64,000 nt of DNA, from the NCBI GenBank assembly GCA_958510825.1, contig OY294054.1, positions 6,867,683-6,931,682 on the forward strand, given 5' to 3'. This document shows positions 43,082-54,413 of the stretch, piece after piece; position 1 is the stretch's first letter; each line of letters begins with the position of its first letter. The position numbers and the translations under genes are program-made. The stretch is from Brachypterus glaber. Taxonomy: Eukaryota > Arthropoda > Insecta > Coleoptera > Kateretidae. The notes below the pieces were generated by a model. That model was not told where the DNA came from, did not search any database, and saw only the letters and a program-made list of their open reading frames with translations.

Positions 43082-43894
43082 CCCAGGTAGCAAGGGATGT
43101 TATGTTTCAAGAAATTAACATCAATTTTGGGTGTACTTTTAAACTAAATCATAACATCACATAATATTTAAAAATAACATGTATTTAACATCAAATTTGC
43201 AACGTAACACGTGAGACGTGACAAACGTATTATTTAATAACAAATATTTACCAACGCTGTGCTACACAGCCCTGTGCTGCAGGCCCTGTACATGTCACAT
43301 ATTAACGCGGCTTTCACGGGAATGTCATGTTAGTTTGCTTCTCACCGACGTTTGAAGCAAAAAAATCGATATAAGATGATGTTAATAAAGTAAATTATTA
43401 AAAGGAAATTGTATACACATTATACGATTTTCAATAGATACATTTTTTATAATAAAGACCTGTTGAATTTGAATTTTGAGTAGATAGGATGCTCTGCCGA
43501 GTTTTTTAAGACCACGGATACGGATTTGAGGCATATATTTTTTTCTATCCGTTTAATGTGCAAGGTATTATAGGGATAGTTTTTCTATCCGTTTTGTAAT
43601 TTTGTATTTAGAATATATCTGTGGTTGTTTCAATTACTGATTGATTTTAAATCCGATTTTTTTTATAGGATAATGACGTTTTTAATGGTTTTATTGAGGA
43701 AAAGTACCAGTTTCGATATAACACATTGTGGATATGTTGTCACAAACACGTTATATTCGGGAGCTCATTGTGTGATGTTATTAGGGGCGGACTTAGGACA
43801 TCCCCACCATGTTACATTCTTGTTAAATGTGACTACAATCTTAACATCACATGTCACATATTAACGTGAATGTCATGTTATTTTGCTACCTGGG
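43082..43894. mobile_element. TIR element, CCCAGGTAGCAA termini
   Basis: CCCAGGTAGCAA at the left matches inverted TTGCTACCTGGG at the right (43883-43894). Subterminal AACATGACATTC(A/C)CG-type words and TGTCACATATTAACG recur in both halves. No transposase and no clear target duplication. An ORF inside (43625-43864) looks non-coding. 43895-44281 has nothing recognisable. Confidence 0.6.
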
Positions 43895-44281
43895 TAAAAA
43901 CATTTTGTTGCATTTTTTTGTTTTGAAAAAAAAAAACGATTTCTAGCAACAAAATGTGGGTTGTTTGGTTTCTTGTTCTGTCTGCACTAGGGGGAAATCC
44001 CCAAAACATGACCAATACCTCAAAAATTTGTATACCGAGATTTTTAAGGGCGCTGAATATTTGCTGATTACGAATTTTTGCATTTTTGGTCAGTTCTCAG
44101 GTTAAAAAATATGTTTTTAACTAATTTAATCCCTAATTTGGCATAAATATAAAAGGAACAAACTAAATACCAATATGCTCTAACGCACAGAAGGTCAAAT
44201 GAGATAAAACACAAACAAGCCAGAGTGTATATTTTTAAGCTTAGACATTTTACAATTCTATATATTATTAAAAAATAAACT

Positions 44282-45000
44282 AAAGCACTGTGGTCCGAAT
44301 TCAGAAAAAGTGGTCAACACTTTTTTTTGTGTTATATCATTATTCATGTCTGCTTCAGTATGGCAGTAAAAAATTAAGATAATTTATCACACAGTGGTCA
44401 TAACATAGTTTTTACATTTTAAAGCATGTTGTACTCCACAGTTTAATAAAATTATTTAAAAATAAAGTCTCACTGTGGTTCAAATTTGGAAACAAGTGGT
44501 CAAAACTTTTTTGTGTGTTATCGCATTTTTTATTTCTGTACGACAGTATATAAATTAGGATGATTTAGATTAAAAATGTAAAAACTATGTTATGACCATT
44601 GTGCGGTAAATCATCTCATGGCAGACATAAAAAACGCTATATCAGACAGTATATAAATTAGGATGATTTAGATTAAAAATGTAAAAACTATGTTATGACC
44701 ATTGTGCGGTAAATCATCTCATGGCAGACATAAAAAACGCTATATCAGACAAAAAAAGTTTTAACCACTTTTTTCAAATTCCAACCACAGTGCGTTAGAC
44801 TATTTTTAAATAGTTTTATTGAAATCTGGGGCCTAACATGTTTAAAAATTGTATATTATAACCAATGTGTGGTAAATCATCTTAATTTTTATACTGCCAT
44901 ATTTAAGCAGGCATGAAAAAGGCATAACACAAAAAACAGTTTTGACCACTTTTTTCCAAATTCGGACTACAGTGCGTTAGAATATATTTTTAAATAATTT
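44282..45000. repeat. Satellite-like array with inverted halves
   Basis: Units of roughly 180 bp containing CACTGTG(G/C), AAGTGGTCAA(A/C)ACTTTTTT, a TGTCTGC word and a GGTAAATCAT(C/T)T(C/T)A word. Units on the left run opposite to those on the right. 44542-44644 is repeated exactly as 44645-44747 (103-bp tandem duplication). The same family occurs at 52060-52770. Confidence 0.75.
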
Positions 45001-45131
45001 TGAAGTAAATAATACACCAGAGTAGGATGAAGACTAAATTTATTTTAATGACTAGCGTGGGTGGTAGGTACATTTGTAGTGGGGGTTATCATTATTTACA
45101 GTGTTGCCTAGAATCATGTATACATATGACA
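45001..45131 (-). repeat. Gypsy-3 3' LTR
   Basis: 131 bp; about 28 bp longer than its partner because of small indels near both ends. It is adjacent to a purine-rich tract on its inner side. Confidence 0.75.
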
Positions 45132-45681
45132 TCTTTCTTTTTCCAAAGTTATTTTAATTTATTTTTACAATATTTATTAATTAATGTTGCACACTAAAAC
45201 TATGTTTATAAAATTTATAACAATTAAATACAATAAATTATGTAATTTTGTTTTTATTTATTTTATAATTTATCCTTTTACCCTCTTTTCAAAAAAGAAT
45301 ATTTTATTTTACTTATACCTAACAGTCAACTTAATTATATCACATTTTATACACACAAAAGAATACATTTAAAGTACATTTAAGTCAAACAACAGATTAA
45401 GATTTTACAAATTTCGTAATTTGTAAGAACAAGGAAAATAAATTTTTGTTTTGAACAAGAAATTTAAAATTTTGGTGGAGGCGGTTTTTCAAAGCACAAA
45501 CATTAAAATGTTTTAAGTAATAAAATATATTATGGTATATGTTACTAGATTAAAACGAGATTTTGAAAATATTGTAGAAATTGTTTCATTTATTTATTTT
45601 TATTTTAAGTATTAATTAACTGCATATTATTGACATTTGTTTGAAAATAGAAAATCTTGAGTGAAAATAATTCTTTTTTGT

Positions 45682-47286
45682 TTATGTTTTCTCATATTCT
45701 TTTAGATTAGAGGGCTTTTTTGAAAGTCTACCGGATCTAGTTTTTATACCATGAAAATTTTCTACTTTTTGGGTTTGGTCATAGTCTTTTAGATTAGAGG
45801 GCTTTTTTGAAAGTCTACCAGATCTAGTTTTTATACCATGAAAATTTTCTACTTTTTGGGTTTGGTCATTTATTACTAAATTAAAATTTGGGTTAAGCCC
45901 TTTGTCATTTTCTGCAATATTTTCACTGTAATTTGTTTTTACATTTATATTTTTTACATTTAAAGACATACATTTCTTTACACAAGGACTAACAGGACTA
46001 ACACTGTCTTCCTTTAATTTGGCGTTTATTTTTTCATAATTTTTGTTGCAAAAATTTTCAAATTTGTTGAAGTCTACTTCCTTACATTTTTATTAATTTC
46101 TGAATTTTTACTTTTAATATTTGAACTTCGCAAATTTAAACTTTGGCTATTTACGGTCTTTAATATTGCAGTTTTTGAATTTTGAGATTTTGGACTTTAA
46201 ATTTTTGGATTTTGCAAAGTTGAAGTTTACAGGGTTGGAGTTGAAGGTATATTTTGATTTAGATTTGAATTTTCAGAATTAAAATTTTGGCATTCTTGTA
46301 CTTTTAAGAATCTAAGATTTTCAAAACTTTTTACTGTTGGTTTTAAGTTTTGATTTTTATTTAGTGCATTTTCATGAAAGTTGTTTTGATTTTAATTATA
46401 CACAGGTTTTAAAAATCTTCTATTTCTTATAATAATACTGCCATTTTCTACTTTGACTTTATATGATCTAATGCCTACTTTTTCTAATACTGTTCCCCTG
46501 ACCCAGTTCTCCCCTAATTTATATGGTACATAAACTTTGGTATTATTATTTACAGTTTTGGTTTAAATGCCTTTTTTGTTTTGGGTAAAAGATCTCTAAG
46601 ATTACGATTCATTAAAACATTGGCAGGAGAATTTTCACCATTCATGGGTGTATTTCTGAAATCTAAAAGTGATAAATTTGGGTCTTTTTGGTCCATTTCG
46701 GTTTTTTTTAGAATTCGTTTAACCGTCTGGATCTGTCTTTCAACGGAACCATTGCTCTGAGCATATTTTGGGGATGAGTAAGTAATTTTAAATTCCCACT
46801 CATTTGCAAATTATTTAAACGAACTACTGGAAAATTCCGGACCCATATCCCCACATACCTCTAGTGGAATTCCTAGACGCCAAATATGTTTTTAAGTTAT
46901 CGATTACATTTTTATTTCATACTTCTACATATTTGGAGTAGTAATCAGTCACTAGGAGGTATGAGTTATTGTTACAATAAAATATGTCACAAGCTACCTT
47001 GTACCATGGTAGTTTTTTAATCTGATGATTTATCATCTCTGAGGACCTGAGAACGTTTGACATATGTGAAATGACAATATCATGTCAGATATATGTTTTG
47101 TCATACTTGGCCAGAAAAATGACAAATTTGCCTTTTTAGTACATCTAGGTGGCCATAGTGAAGTTTATCGAGAATTTCCTTCCTATGAGATTTTGGTAAA
47201 ATCAATTTTACTCCCTTATACAAAAGTCCGTCCGATTCTGTTATTTCATGCTTCAATTTATAGTAATATTTGATATTTTCAGGCAC
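45682..47286 (-). pseudogene. Gypsy-3 integrase and basic C-terminal tail
   Basis: The frame 47286-47101 gives YYKLKHEITESDGLLYKGVK and KEILDKLHYGHLDVLK, the His pair of the zinc domain. Around 46770-46560 the translation has PKYAQSNGSVERQIQTVKRI (catalytic Glu region), LLDFRNTPMN and SPANVLMNRNLRDLLP. The tail frame 45969-45682 contains an 87-bp direct duplication whose 29-residue unit includes KTRSGRLSKKPSNLKDY, matching the Gypsy-2 integrase tail. Stops and shifts are common between these blocks. 45132-45681 is the noncoding 3' region. Confidence 0.8.
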
Positions 47287-48520
47287 TTTTTTAAATATTT
47301 TTGGCCAACCATCTCTTACTATATTTCTTAAAGTTTTAAGTTCTTGATCTTGATCTGTTTTTTTCTACTAATTCTTTCCTTTTTACATCATTTATATTTA
47401 AGTTTTTAGAAATAAGGCATACTTGAGGTTCTATTTCAATGTCTAAATTTTCGTCAAATACACTATTTTGGTCAAAAGCTCTTGAAAGACAGTCAGATAT
47501 TAATAAATCTTTTCATGGTTTAAAAACTAAGGTAAAATTGTACTTTTTAAGTTGTACAAGCATTCTCTGTAATCTTGGTGGACATGAATTTATAGGTTTT
47601 TGCATAATTTGCAACAATGAGCGATGATCGCTTTCTACATAAAAATGATTAGGAAAAATAAACTGAAAATACTTGACACAACCAAACCAAACTGCTAATA
47701 ATTCTTTTTTATCTATCTGAGCACATCGTGTCTATTATTCTGGTTTAGGCTAGCCCCCATACCAAATTGCGAAGCATCTACACTGATAGTGGTAGTTGCG
47801 TTGACATAAAAAAACTTAAGCATGGGCTTTTTGTCAAATTTAACTTGAAATTTTCAAATGCTATTTGATGCTCTTTTTCCCATTTAAAAACTAAATCCTT
47901 TTTTAACGAAGTTCTGAGTGGTTGAGTTTGATCAGTCAAGTTTCTTGCAAATTTACCTACATATTGAACCATACAAAGAAAACGTTGAACAACATTTTTT
48001 GGTGTTGGCATTTTTAAAATACCTTCAATTTTTGAGTTTTCAGCTGATATTCCGTTTTTGTTTATTTTATGCCCCATAAATTGAATTTGATTTACTAAAA
48101 TTTTACATTTTTCTCTATTAAACCGCAAATTATATTCTGATGCTCTTTGGAGCACCGCTTCAAGGCGACGATTATGTTCCTGCTCTGTTTTTTCCAAAAA
48201 TAGCCATGTCATCAATAAAAAACACGCAACCTTCTAGGTCATGAAATATTTCATTCATGTATTCTTGGAACACTTCAGAATCAGAACCTTATACCATAAG
48301 GTAAACGTAGGAACCGGTAACGCCCAAAAGGTGTTCCAAAACTACAAAGACGACAACTTTCTTCGTCTAAGGGTATATGTAAAAATACCTGTTTTGCATC
48401 AATTATACTAAAATATTCTGAGCCTGCCATATTTACGGTTAAATCTTCTAGAGTAGGGAGTTGTGTATACCTTCTAATAGTTACTTTATTCAAATCTTGA
48501 GGGTCTAAACAAAGATCCAA
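47287..48520 (-). pseudogene. Gypsy-3 reverse transcriptase and RNase H
   Basis: 48520-48281 encodes LCLDPQDLNKVTIRRYTQLP, SEYFSIIDAKQVFLHIPLDE (catalytic Asp region) and FGTPFGRYRFLRLPYGI. After a shift, 48280-48215 contains the region around the polymerase aspartates, degraded. 48215-47778 gives EQEHNRRLEAVLQRA, IQFMGHKINKNGI, VVQRFLCMVQYVGKFARNLT and the connection. RNase H between 47780 and 47300 is only partly legible. It is inactive. Confidence 0.78.
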
Positions 48521-48699
48521 CAGAAGGTTCTTGCTCTAATTTGTCTAAAGATTCTTTATATTTTTGTTTAATTGAGAAAGGTACTCTTCTAATTGGATGG
48601 ACCAGAGGTTTTGCATTTTCTTTAATGTCTATATGGTAGGGTTTTTCTAAACATCCCATACCCTCAGATAATCATACTATTTTAAAATTTCATCTATTT

Positions 48700-49425
48700 T
48701 CAAAAACGGCGTATCAACCGAGTCAAATTAATATCAACACAGGCTTTCAAACCAAGAATATAAATACTATTAATTTCTGCTACATAAAATAAAATAATAT
48801 ATTTTTTATTTTTATAAAAACATTCAATATTTGTCTGACCAATTATTGGCACAGAATCTTTTGTATAAGAGAGTAACTTGGCACTAGTTTTAGAAATTTT
48901 CTTAAAATCAAAATTCATGTCTTTCAGTGTACTTACTGAGATCAAATTTGCCATTGCTCCTGTGTCGATTTTCATCTGAATGTCCTGTTCCCTAATCCTC
49001 AGAGATGCTGTCCACGAGTCTTCAGAAATTACATCTACTGTCTTACGGTCCAACATACCTATAAATAAAAATTCATCAGGGCTACATTCTCCTACTTGGT
49101 TTTCAAATCTTTCGTCATCATAATTAATCATATTGACACGTTTTTTAATCATTTTATTTTTGCAAACATTACTGAAATGGTTAAGTTTATTACAACTTAG
49201 ACAACGTTTATTATACACTGGGAATTTTCCTGCAACATGTGAAAAATTACAGTACTTACATTTATTAGTATGACTTGAGTTTTTATTAAAATTTTTATTT
49301 GAGTTATCATGATTATGATTTTTAAACGTTACGTTCCTTGGTTTATGATGTGAAGTTGAAGGTTTTCTCTTTTCCAGATAATCAATCGCTGGTTTTCCGT
49401 GAATTTCCATGTTGATACGAGACAT
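48700..49425 (-). CDS. Gypsy-3 zinc knuckle and protease
   Basis: 241-codon frame. Residues about 55-90 hold CKYCNFSHVAGKFPVYNKRC and CLSCNKLNHFSNVC, the same two-part zinc arrangement as Gypsy-2. The protease active site is KIDTGAMANLISVSTL at about 155, with SIYILGLKACVDI closing the fold. It is open over its whole length although neighbours are broken. The start ATG is probably not the natural one because it begins inside Gag. The region 48521-48699 linking it to RT is degraded. Confidence 0.8.
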   Translation of the reverse strand: MSRINMEIHGKPAIDYLEKRKPSTSHHKPRNVTFKNHNHDNSNKNFNKNSSHTNKCKYCNFSHVAGKFPVYNKRCLSCNKLNHFSNVCKNKMIKKRVNMINYDDERFENQVGECSPDEFLFIGMLDRKTVDVISEDSWTASLRIREQDIQMKIDTGAMANLISVSTLKDMNFDFKKISKTSAKLLSYTKDSVPIIGQTNIECFYKNKKYIILFYVAEINSIYILGLKACVDINLTRLIRRF

Positions 49426-50163
49426 GTATTCTCAATATTCAGTGCATATCTGATGGCTTCATCTAAACTAACCACGTCATCCTGGAGAATTTTTTCACGG
49501 ATTTTTTGACTCTTGATGCCACAAATGAGTACATCCTTAATTAGAGAATCCTTCAAATCCCCAAATTCACATGCTAATGAGAGGTTTAAAGTTCTATGAT
49601 CTTCTTCTTCTTTCCTATTTGTTTTGGCGTTGTATATACGTTTTCGCCAATTTCACCCACGGGATTTGACTTCACTACCGCAAATTACTTGTAACTTCGG
49701 TTTTAATTTTTATTATTATTTTTCACTAATTTTTAGTTTTAGTTTGGCAGAGGGGTACCAGCGGTAAGTCTAAGAAATGAAAGAGATGATAAGGGATTAC
49801 ACTGCCACTTTTAAATTTTAAAAGTTCTATGATGTATTGCTCCAAAGTTTGAAAATCTGACTGTTTGCAGGTTAGGAATTAGTGTCTAACGTACGTCAAA
49901 TTTGTTTTAGGTGAAAAGTGGTCGTCAAACTTTTTTATTAAAATATCAATTTTATCTATTTCTGCTTCTTCAAACTTGAATGAGTTAAAAATAAGAAATC
50001 CTTATTCACCAATAAGGCTTAAAAGTTGAGCAAATTGCGTAGATTCTTCTTTTTTATTAATTTCAGTGGCTTTCAGGTAGGTTTAGAATAGCCGCTTCCA
50101 TAGCTTCCAATTTTCAGCAACATTGTTTTCAAAATTCATAGGTGGGACGCCTCTAAAATCCAT
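49426..50163 (-). pseudogene. Gypsy-3 Gag
   Basis: Starts with the ATG at 50163 (MDFRGVPPMNFENNVAENWK), about 145 bp inside the 5' LTR. FAQLLSLIGE and IKKFDDHFSPKTNLT follow with in-frame stops, as in Gypsy-2 Gag (ALNWRKFKQNFN, FIPKTNIS). The segment about 49640-49860 does not match Gag and may be a small insertion. Homology resumes at 49590-49430 with ACEFGDLKDS, LIKDVLICGI and LQDDVVSLDEAI. Confidence 0.75.
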
Positions 50164-50306
50164 TTTGTTGAATCAATCCTCTAATTCCAACAAATTTTCC
50201 TAAAAATTCCTTCTCAAGCTCCAAATTCTTCAAAAAATTTTGTCCCAAAATTGCATATGTCGTCGAAATTTAACGGTTTTCTACGCCAATTCTACCAATT
50301 GCGCCA

Positions 50307-50409
50307 TGAAGTAAATAAAACAAACACAATTTTAATGACTAGCGTGGGTGGTAGGTACATTTGTAGTGGGGGTTATCATTATTTGTTGCCTAGTATCATG
50401 TATGGGACA
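50307..50409 (-). repeat. Gypsy-3 5' LTR
   Basis: 103 bp, partner of 45001-45131. The PBS-like complement lies directly next to it at 50292-50306. Confidence 0.75.
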
Positions 50410-50586
50410 AAATTCAGTAATGGGAGAAAATATGTCTCTAGCTCCAAAAAAACTTAAATATGGACTTTTTGTGCAATTTAGCTAATGAAATGTCTTCAAT
50501 ATTAACTGGTTTTGATACTCAGTTATTAATAGCTTCTATAAATATCGTCTGTTTTGAAAATCTGATATATTAACCTAAAAAACGTA

Positions 50587-51465
50587 ACAACGGTCCCTTG
50601 TCTCCCGCAACCTTTTTTGACATACAATCCATATTTGTATGTAGATTACCCTAATTGAACTTTGCAAAATATTTTTTAGTTAATCTAAGAACTGTTAACT
50701 TACGTCATAAGACTTATTTACTTGGAAAATCTTATACTGGTTGGAATAAAAAAAATAATAACTTATGTCTCCCAATTTAAATCGAGCGCTTCTTATATTA
50801 GTAAATTCCGACACTGCTAGAATGCCGATCGTGGTACGTTAAAATTATTAGTAGAAGATCAGTGCAAAGTATTTTCATTACGTGTTAAGAGCGGTAAGTA
50901 CTTCTAATTGTAAATATGCACTTAATAAATGTAGTTTAAGCGATTTTATTTTAATGCGTACTTTTTTAATGAACAACGTCGGTCCCTAATATTATCTTAA
51001 TTGTTTTTAATTATATCTCAGACTAAACATTTTAGATTTGTACAATAACATATACAATACCTAACCTCAAATTTTCAGGAACTGATCTCAAAGACCTTGA
51101 TCCAAATCCCACTAATTGTGTCTAAGCGCAACGACGGTCCCTTGTAACGACGGTCCCCACGAAAAGGAACCGTTGTTGCTAACATAGGGAACGTCGTTAC
51201 ATATTTGAAAAATTATGCAAATTTTTACTCTGTTAACATTGTTCTCTCTAAAACTCTTGCAGAATAAAGAAATAAATATATTCCAAACTCAAAAAAACAA
51301 TATAGTTAGGCACTAATTAATCTTAGAGGAAGCCAATTGGATGAAAAGGGGAGTGAGAAATATAAAAAATATTATATTAAAAATATTAATTTTATTTTTA
51401 AATTGAGAAAATTTAGTCCCTATAAAAAAATAACGACGGTCCCTATAAATAATAACGACGGTCCC
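50587..51465. repeat. Dispersed AACGACGGTCCC motif cluster
   Basis: The 12-mer AAC(G/A)(A/T)CGGTCCC or its complement occurs about eight times: about 50587, 50975, 51130, 51145, 51167 and 51187 (these two inverted), 51432 and 51453. No coding sequence. 50410-51552 is otherwise unannotated AT-rich DNA. Confidence 0.55.
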
Positions 51466-51552
51466 TCTAAGAATAATAAAATTGTTGCTAATCAACTGTA
51501 TGTACAACCCTCTTGGATTTTAGATTTTAAGCTTTCACGGCCATTAAGATAT

Positions 51553-51904
51553 AAAGAACTTTCACTTTCGGGTTTAGACCGTGTTAATGGATTTGTCTGA
51601 AACAAAACAAATATTAACAGAAAACAGAAAAATGCCAAGGAAGATACGGGAATCGATAGAAATCATCAAGCATCCTAACAATATCAATCGGGACACTGGT
51701 TACCACTTACCTGCAATATGGAAGTCTTTGATAGGAAAAACCTCGTCACGGGTGAATAACCACAACTCGTCATAAATAGTGACACAAGTTGATTCGAAAC
51801 TTAGTTTCAGATTAATCCCTGAAGATGTCTCTAGTAGTAAGAGACGAAACGTCGGAAAGTGAAAATCCATTAACACGGTCTAAACCCGAAAGTAAAAGTT
51901 CTTT
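51553..51904 (+). mobile_element. Penelope-like element 3' remnant in inverted terminal copies
   Basis: 44-bp inverted repeats at the ends (AAAGAACTTTCACTTTCGGG at 51553 and its complement ending 51904). Inside, the frame 51581-51775 encodes KIRESIEIIKHPNNINRDTG and YHLPAIWKSLI. To my recognition this is the C-terminus that follows the GIY-YIG endonuclease in Penelope-like elements. It is followed by CCTGAAGATG...GAGACGAAACGTCG (51818-51854), a signature found at the 3' end of such elements. Only the extreme end of the element is left. Confidence 0.6.
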
Positions 51905-52059
51905 AAACCCTCTTGGATATGATCTTTTATTACAATATGAAGAATAACTATGACAATTTTTTCTTTTTTTAATATATATTTTTTAATTTATAATTATTAA
52001 ACCAATTTATACCATTATTAATGTTATCCCGTATACATATGCCAAATTTTATTGCCCTC

Positions 52060-52770
52060 TGGGGTCCAACATGCTTAAAATTTTAAAAACTGTATGTTAT
52101 GACCACTGTGCGGTAAATTATCTTATTTCTTATACTTCCATACTTAAGCAGACATAGAAACACAAAAAAAAGTTTTTACCACTTTTTTCTAAATTCGGAC
52201 CACAGTGTGTTAAACTATATTTTTAAATTATTTTATTGAACTCAAGGATTAGATAAAAAAAGAATACATAAAAAACTCATATAGTAATTTTTATTGATCT
52301 GGCCCACTGTGTGTTAGATATATTTTTTAATTAAAAATAAACATTAAAATATAAAAATGATATAGAAACTTAAAATTGAGTGTACAATATTCTACAATTT
52401 TAAGACTACTGTGCAATAAATCATTTTAATTGTGGTACCATATTTAAGCAGACATGGAAAAGGTCTAAAAACACACAAAAAAGTTTTCACTACTTTTTTT
52501 TAATTTGGACCGCATTACGTTATATCACATTTTTTTAGTAATTTTGTTAATCTCAAGGATAATACAAAATGTAAAAACTGTATAGATCTGACCCACTGGG
52601 CGTTAGATTATTTTTTTTATTACAGATTATAAACAAATAGAAACATATAAAAATTATTTAAAAACGATTCTACAATAGTATCGAATGTGGAGACCACTGT
52701 GTGATAAGTCATTTAATTTTTTTTACTGCCATACTTACGCAGCTATGACAAATAAATAAATAAATAATAA
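52060..52770. repeat. Satellite-like array, second block
   Basis: About four diverged units of the family at 44282-45000 (GACCACTGTGCGGTAAAT, TTAAGCAGACAT, CCACTTTTTTCTAAATTCGG). 51905-52059 and 52771-52814 hold nothing recognisable. Confidence 0.7.
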
Positions 52771-52817
52771 ACACACAAAAAATAATAATTGAGTATTTAT
52801 TCTAAGGTGTCACATAA

Positions 52818-52968
52818 GAGAACGTTCAAGTATTACGTAACGCAAATTTTGATAATTTTGGACCTCCACCCCCCACTGTAAAGCTATTTTCCTATACCAT
52901 TAACATGGGCGTAACACTCCAAAATGTCCCCCCCCCCTAGGAGCGTTACGTAATACGTGAACGTTCCC
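52818..52968. mobile_element. MITE M1, complete copy
   Basis: 151 bp. Ends GAGAACGTTCAAGTATTACG and complement, TAA duplication on both sides (52815-52817 and 52969-52971). Inner inverted pair ACGTAACGC / GCGTTACGTAA and a C-rich centre. The 3-bp TWA target and G-rich ends fit the PIF/Harbinger (Tourist-type) group. Confidence 0.85.
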
Positions 52969-52971
52969 TAA

Positions 52972-53790
52972 CTGACACAAAACTGAAAAAAAAAATGTTT
53001 AAATTATATATCGTCTAGTAATGGTTGCATGAAGAAGCAAAAGTGAGCTTATGTTTAAGCGGTCCGCAGTTCTGATCTAAATAAAAATGTTTCTCTCATT
53101 TGTTTTGCTTGCAAAAAGAATAGAGCCCGTCACATAACTGACCATAATAAAAATACGTACCTGTTTCTTAGTATACAATGCAACACTGCATTCTTAAGAC
53201 ACATTTTTAATTAAAATTATAACTTTTTTTTTTTTCGTTAATTATAACGCGATTATTAATAAATTTACACATTATGCCTTTTGTAAATTTATATTGGAAC
53301 CAATAAGCAGTGTCACATAACTGACTCAATTCTAAGAGGACAGTTTTTGATTGGTTATATTGAGTAGTAAAAGTTTCTTTTAAGGTACTTTTAACCAAAA
53401 TTATTTACTTGGAGTTTCTTAATTTAATTTTAATATAATACATATTAATGTCCCATACATTAATTAAAAATACGAATAATATACGCCAAATTGACGTAGG
53501 GACACAAAAAGTCCCACAACTGACATTTGCTCTACTTTTTTTATTCTCACGTCAAAAGAAAAGTACCAAACAAAGCATAAATGGTTCCTATTATTAGAAT
53601 AAAACGTTCTTTTTGATATGAAAGCAAAAAAAAAACGTATTTATTTAGCAGAAATATTTTTTTTTAGCCAGGGACAGCTTTTATCCTCTACAAATATATT
53701 CACCCATATGCGAAACATGAAAACATTTTTGCTTTTTTTAAGGTCCAAAAAATTATATTTTTTAAAGAAACCCAATAAAAAGTGGTTGCA
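52972..53790. other. AT-rich intergenic sequence
   Basis: No recognisable gene or repeat; short frames (53207-53398 minus, 53618-53920 plus) lack any domain. Confidence 0.5.
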
Positions 53791-54413
53791 CGGCCGACCG
53801 TCGGCATGCCGACGGCGGTGTAGGGACAGCGTTCAATTGGTGGCGCAATTTAATGTTGCACAAAAGTACTACATTTGGTGGTGGCTAACCTGTAATCTAA
53901 TAAGATACATAGATACATAACCACTAAAAAAATTGCAAAACAAAATAATTATGAGTAAAATAAATAAATAATCGGCTAAACGGCGGAATAAGCGTGAGCA
54001 GTGATCCAAAGTGCGATTGTATGCCGTTTATTCAGATGCCGAGGGCGGCCCGACGTTATAGACTAAGAGTTGGCGGCCGCGAGGTACTACTACCTCCGGC
54101 TGGAATTTTGTGAGGCGATTGGGGGGACCATTAGGAAGTCCAAACCAATACCCAAAAACTTAAAATTCAAAATGGCGGAATAAATATGGCCGATTTAAAA
54201 TTTTGCCAAACGAAAATAAGGCACAAAACAAACAAAAATTAAGAGATTCAACCCAATCTTTTATGGGTTTTTTTCCTTATATACACTACTAATTACTGTA
54301 AAAATTTCATGATTTTCTACTGGCTCGTTTTTTTTTTTTAATTTAATTTTGAAAAAAAAAATATTAAAAAATTGGTAAAATATGGGTAATTTTTCTATTC
54401 TATTCATATATTA

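Larger units (their letters stand above)
45001..50409 (-). mobile_element. Gypsy-3: decayed Ty3/Gypsy element, minus strand
   Basis: 5.4 kb. The short LTRs are 50307-50409 (5') and 45001-45131 (3'). They share TGAAGTAAATAA(A/T)ACA and TTTTAATGACTAGCGTGGGT followed by GGTAGGTACATTTGTAGTGG. On the minus strand the primer site TGGCGCAATTGGTAG starts at 50306, directly after the 5' LTR, and a purine tract GGAAAAAGAAAGA (45144-45132) precedes the 3' LTR. Gag, zinc/protease, RT, RNase H and integrase follow in order, related to Gypsy-2 but with many stops. A clean target duplication was not found (AATTT versus AAATT). Confidence 0.85.

Noticed and set aside
44996..50414. Target duplication of Gypsy-3
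   Set aside because: AATTT and AAATT flank the element but are not identical and are expected often in AT-rich DNA.
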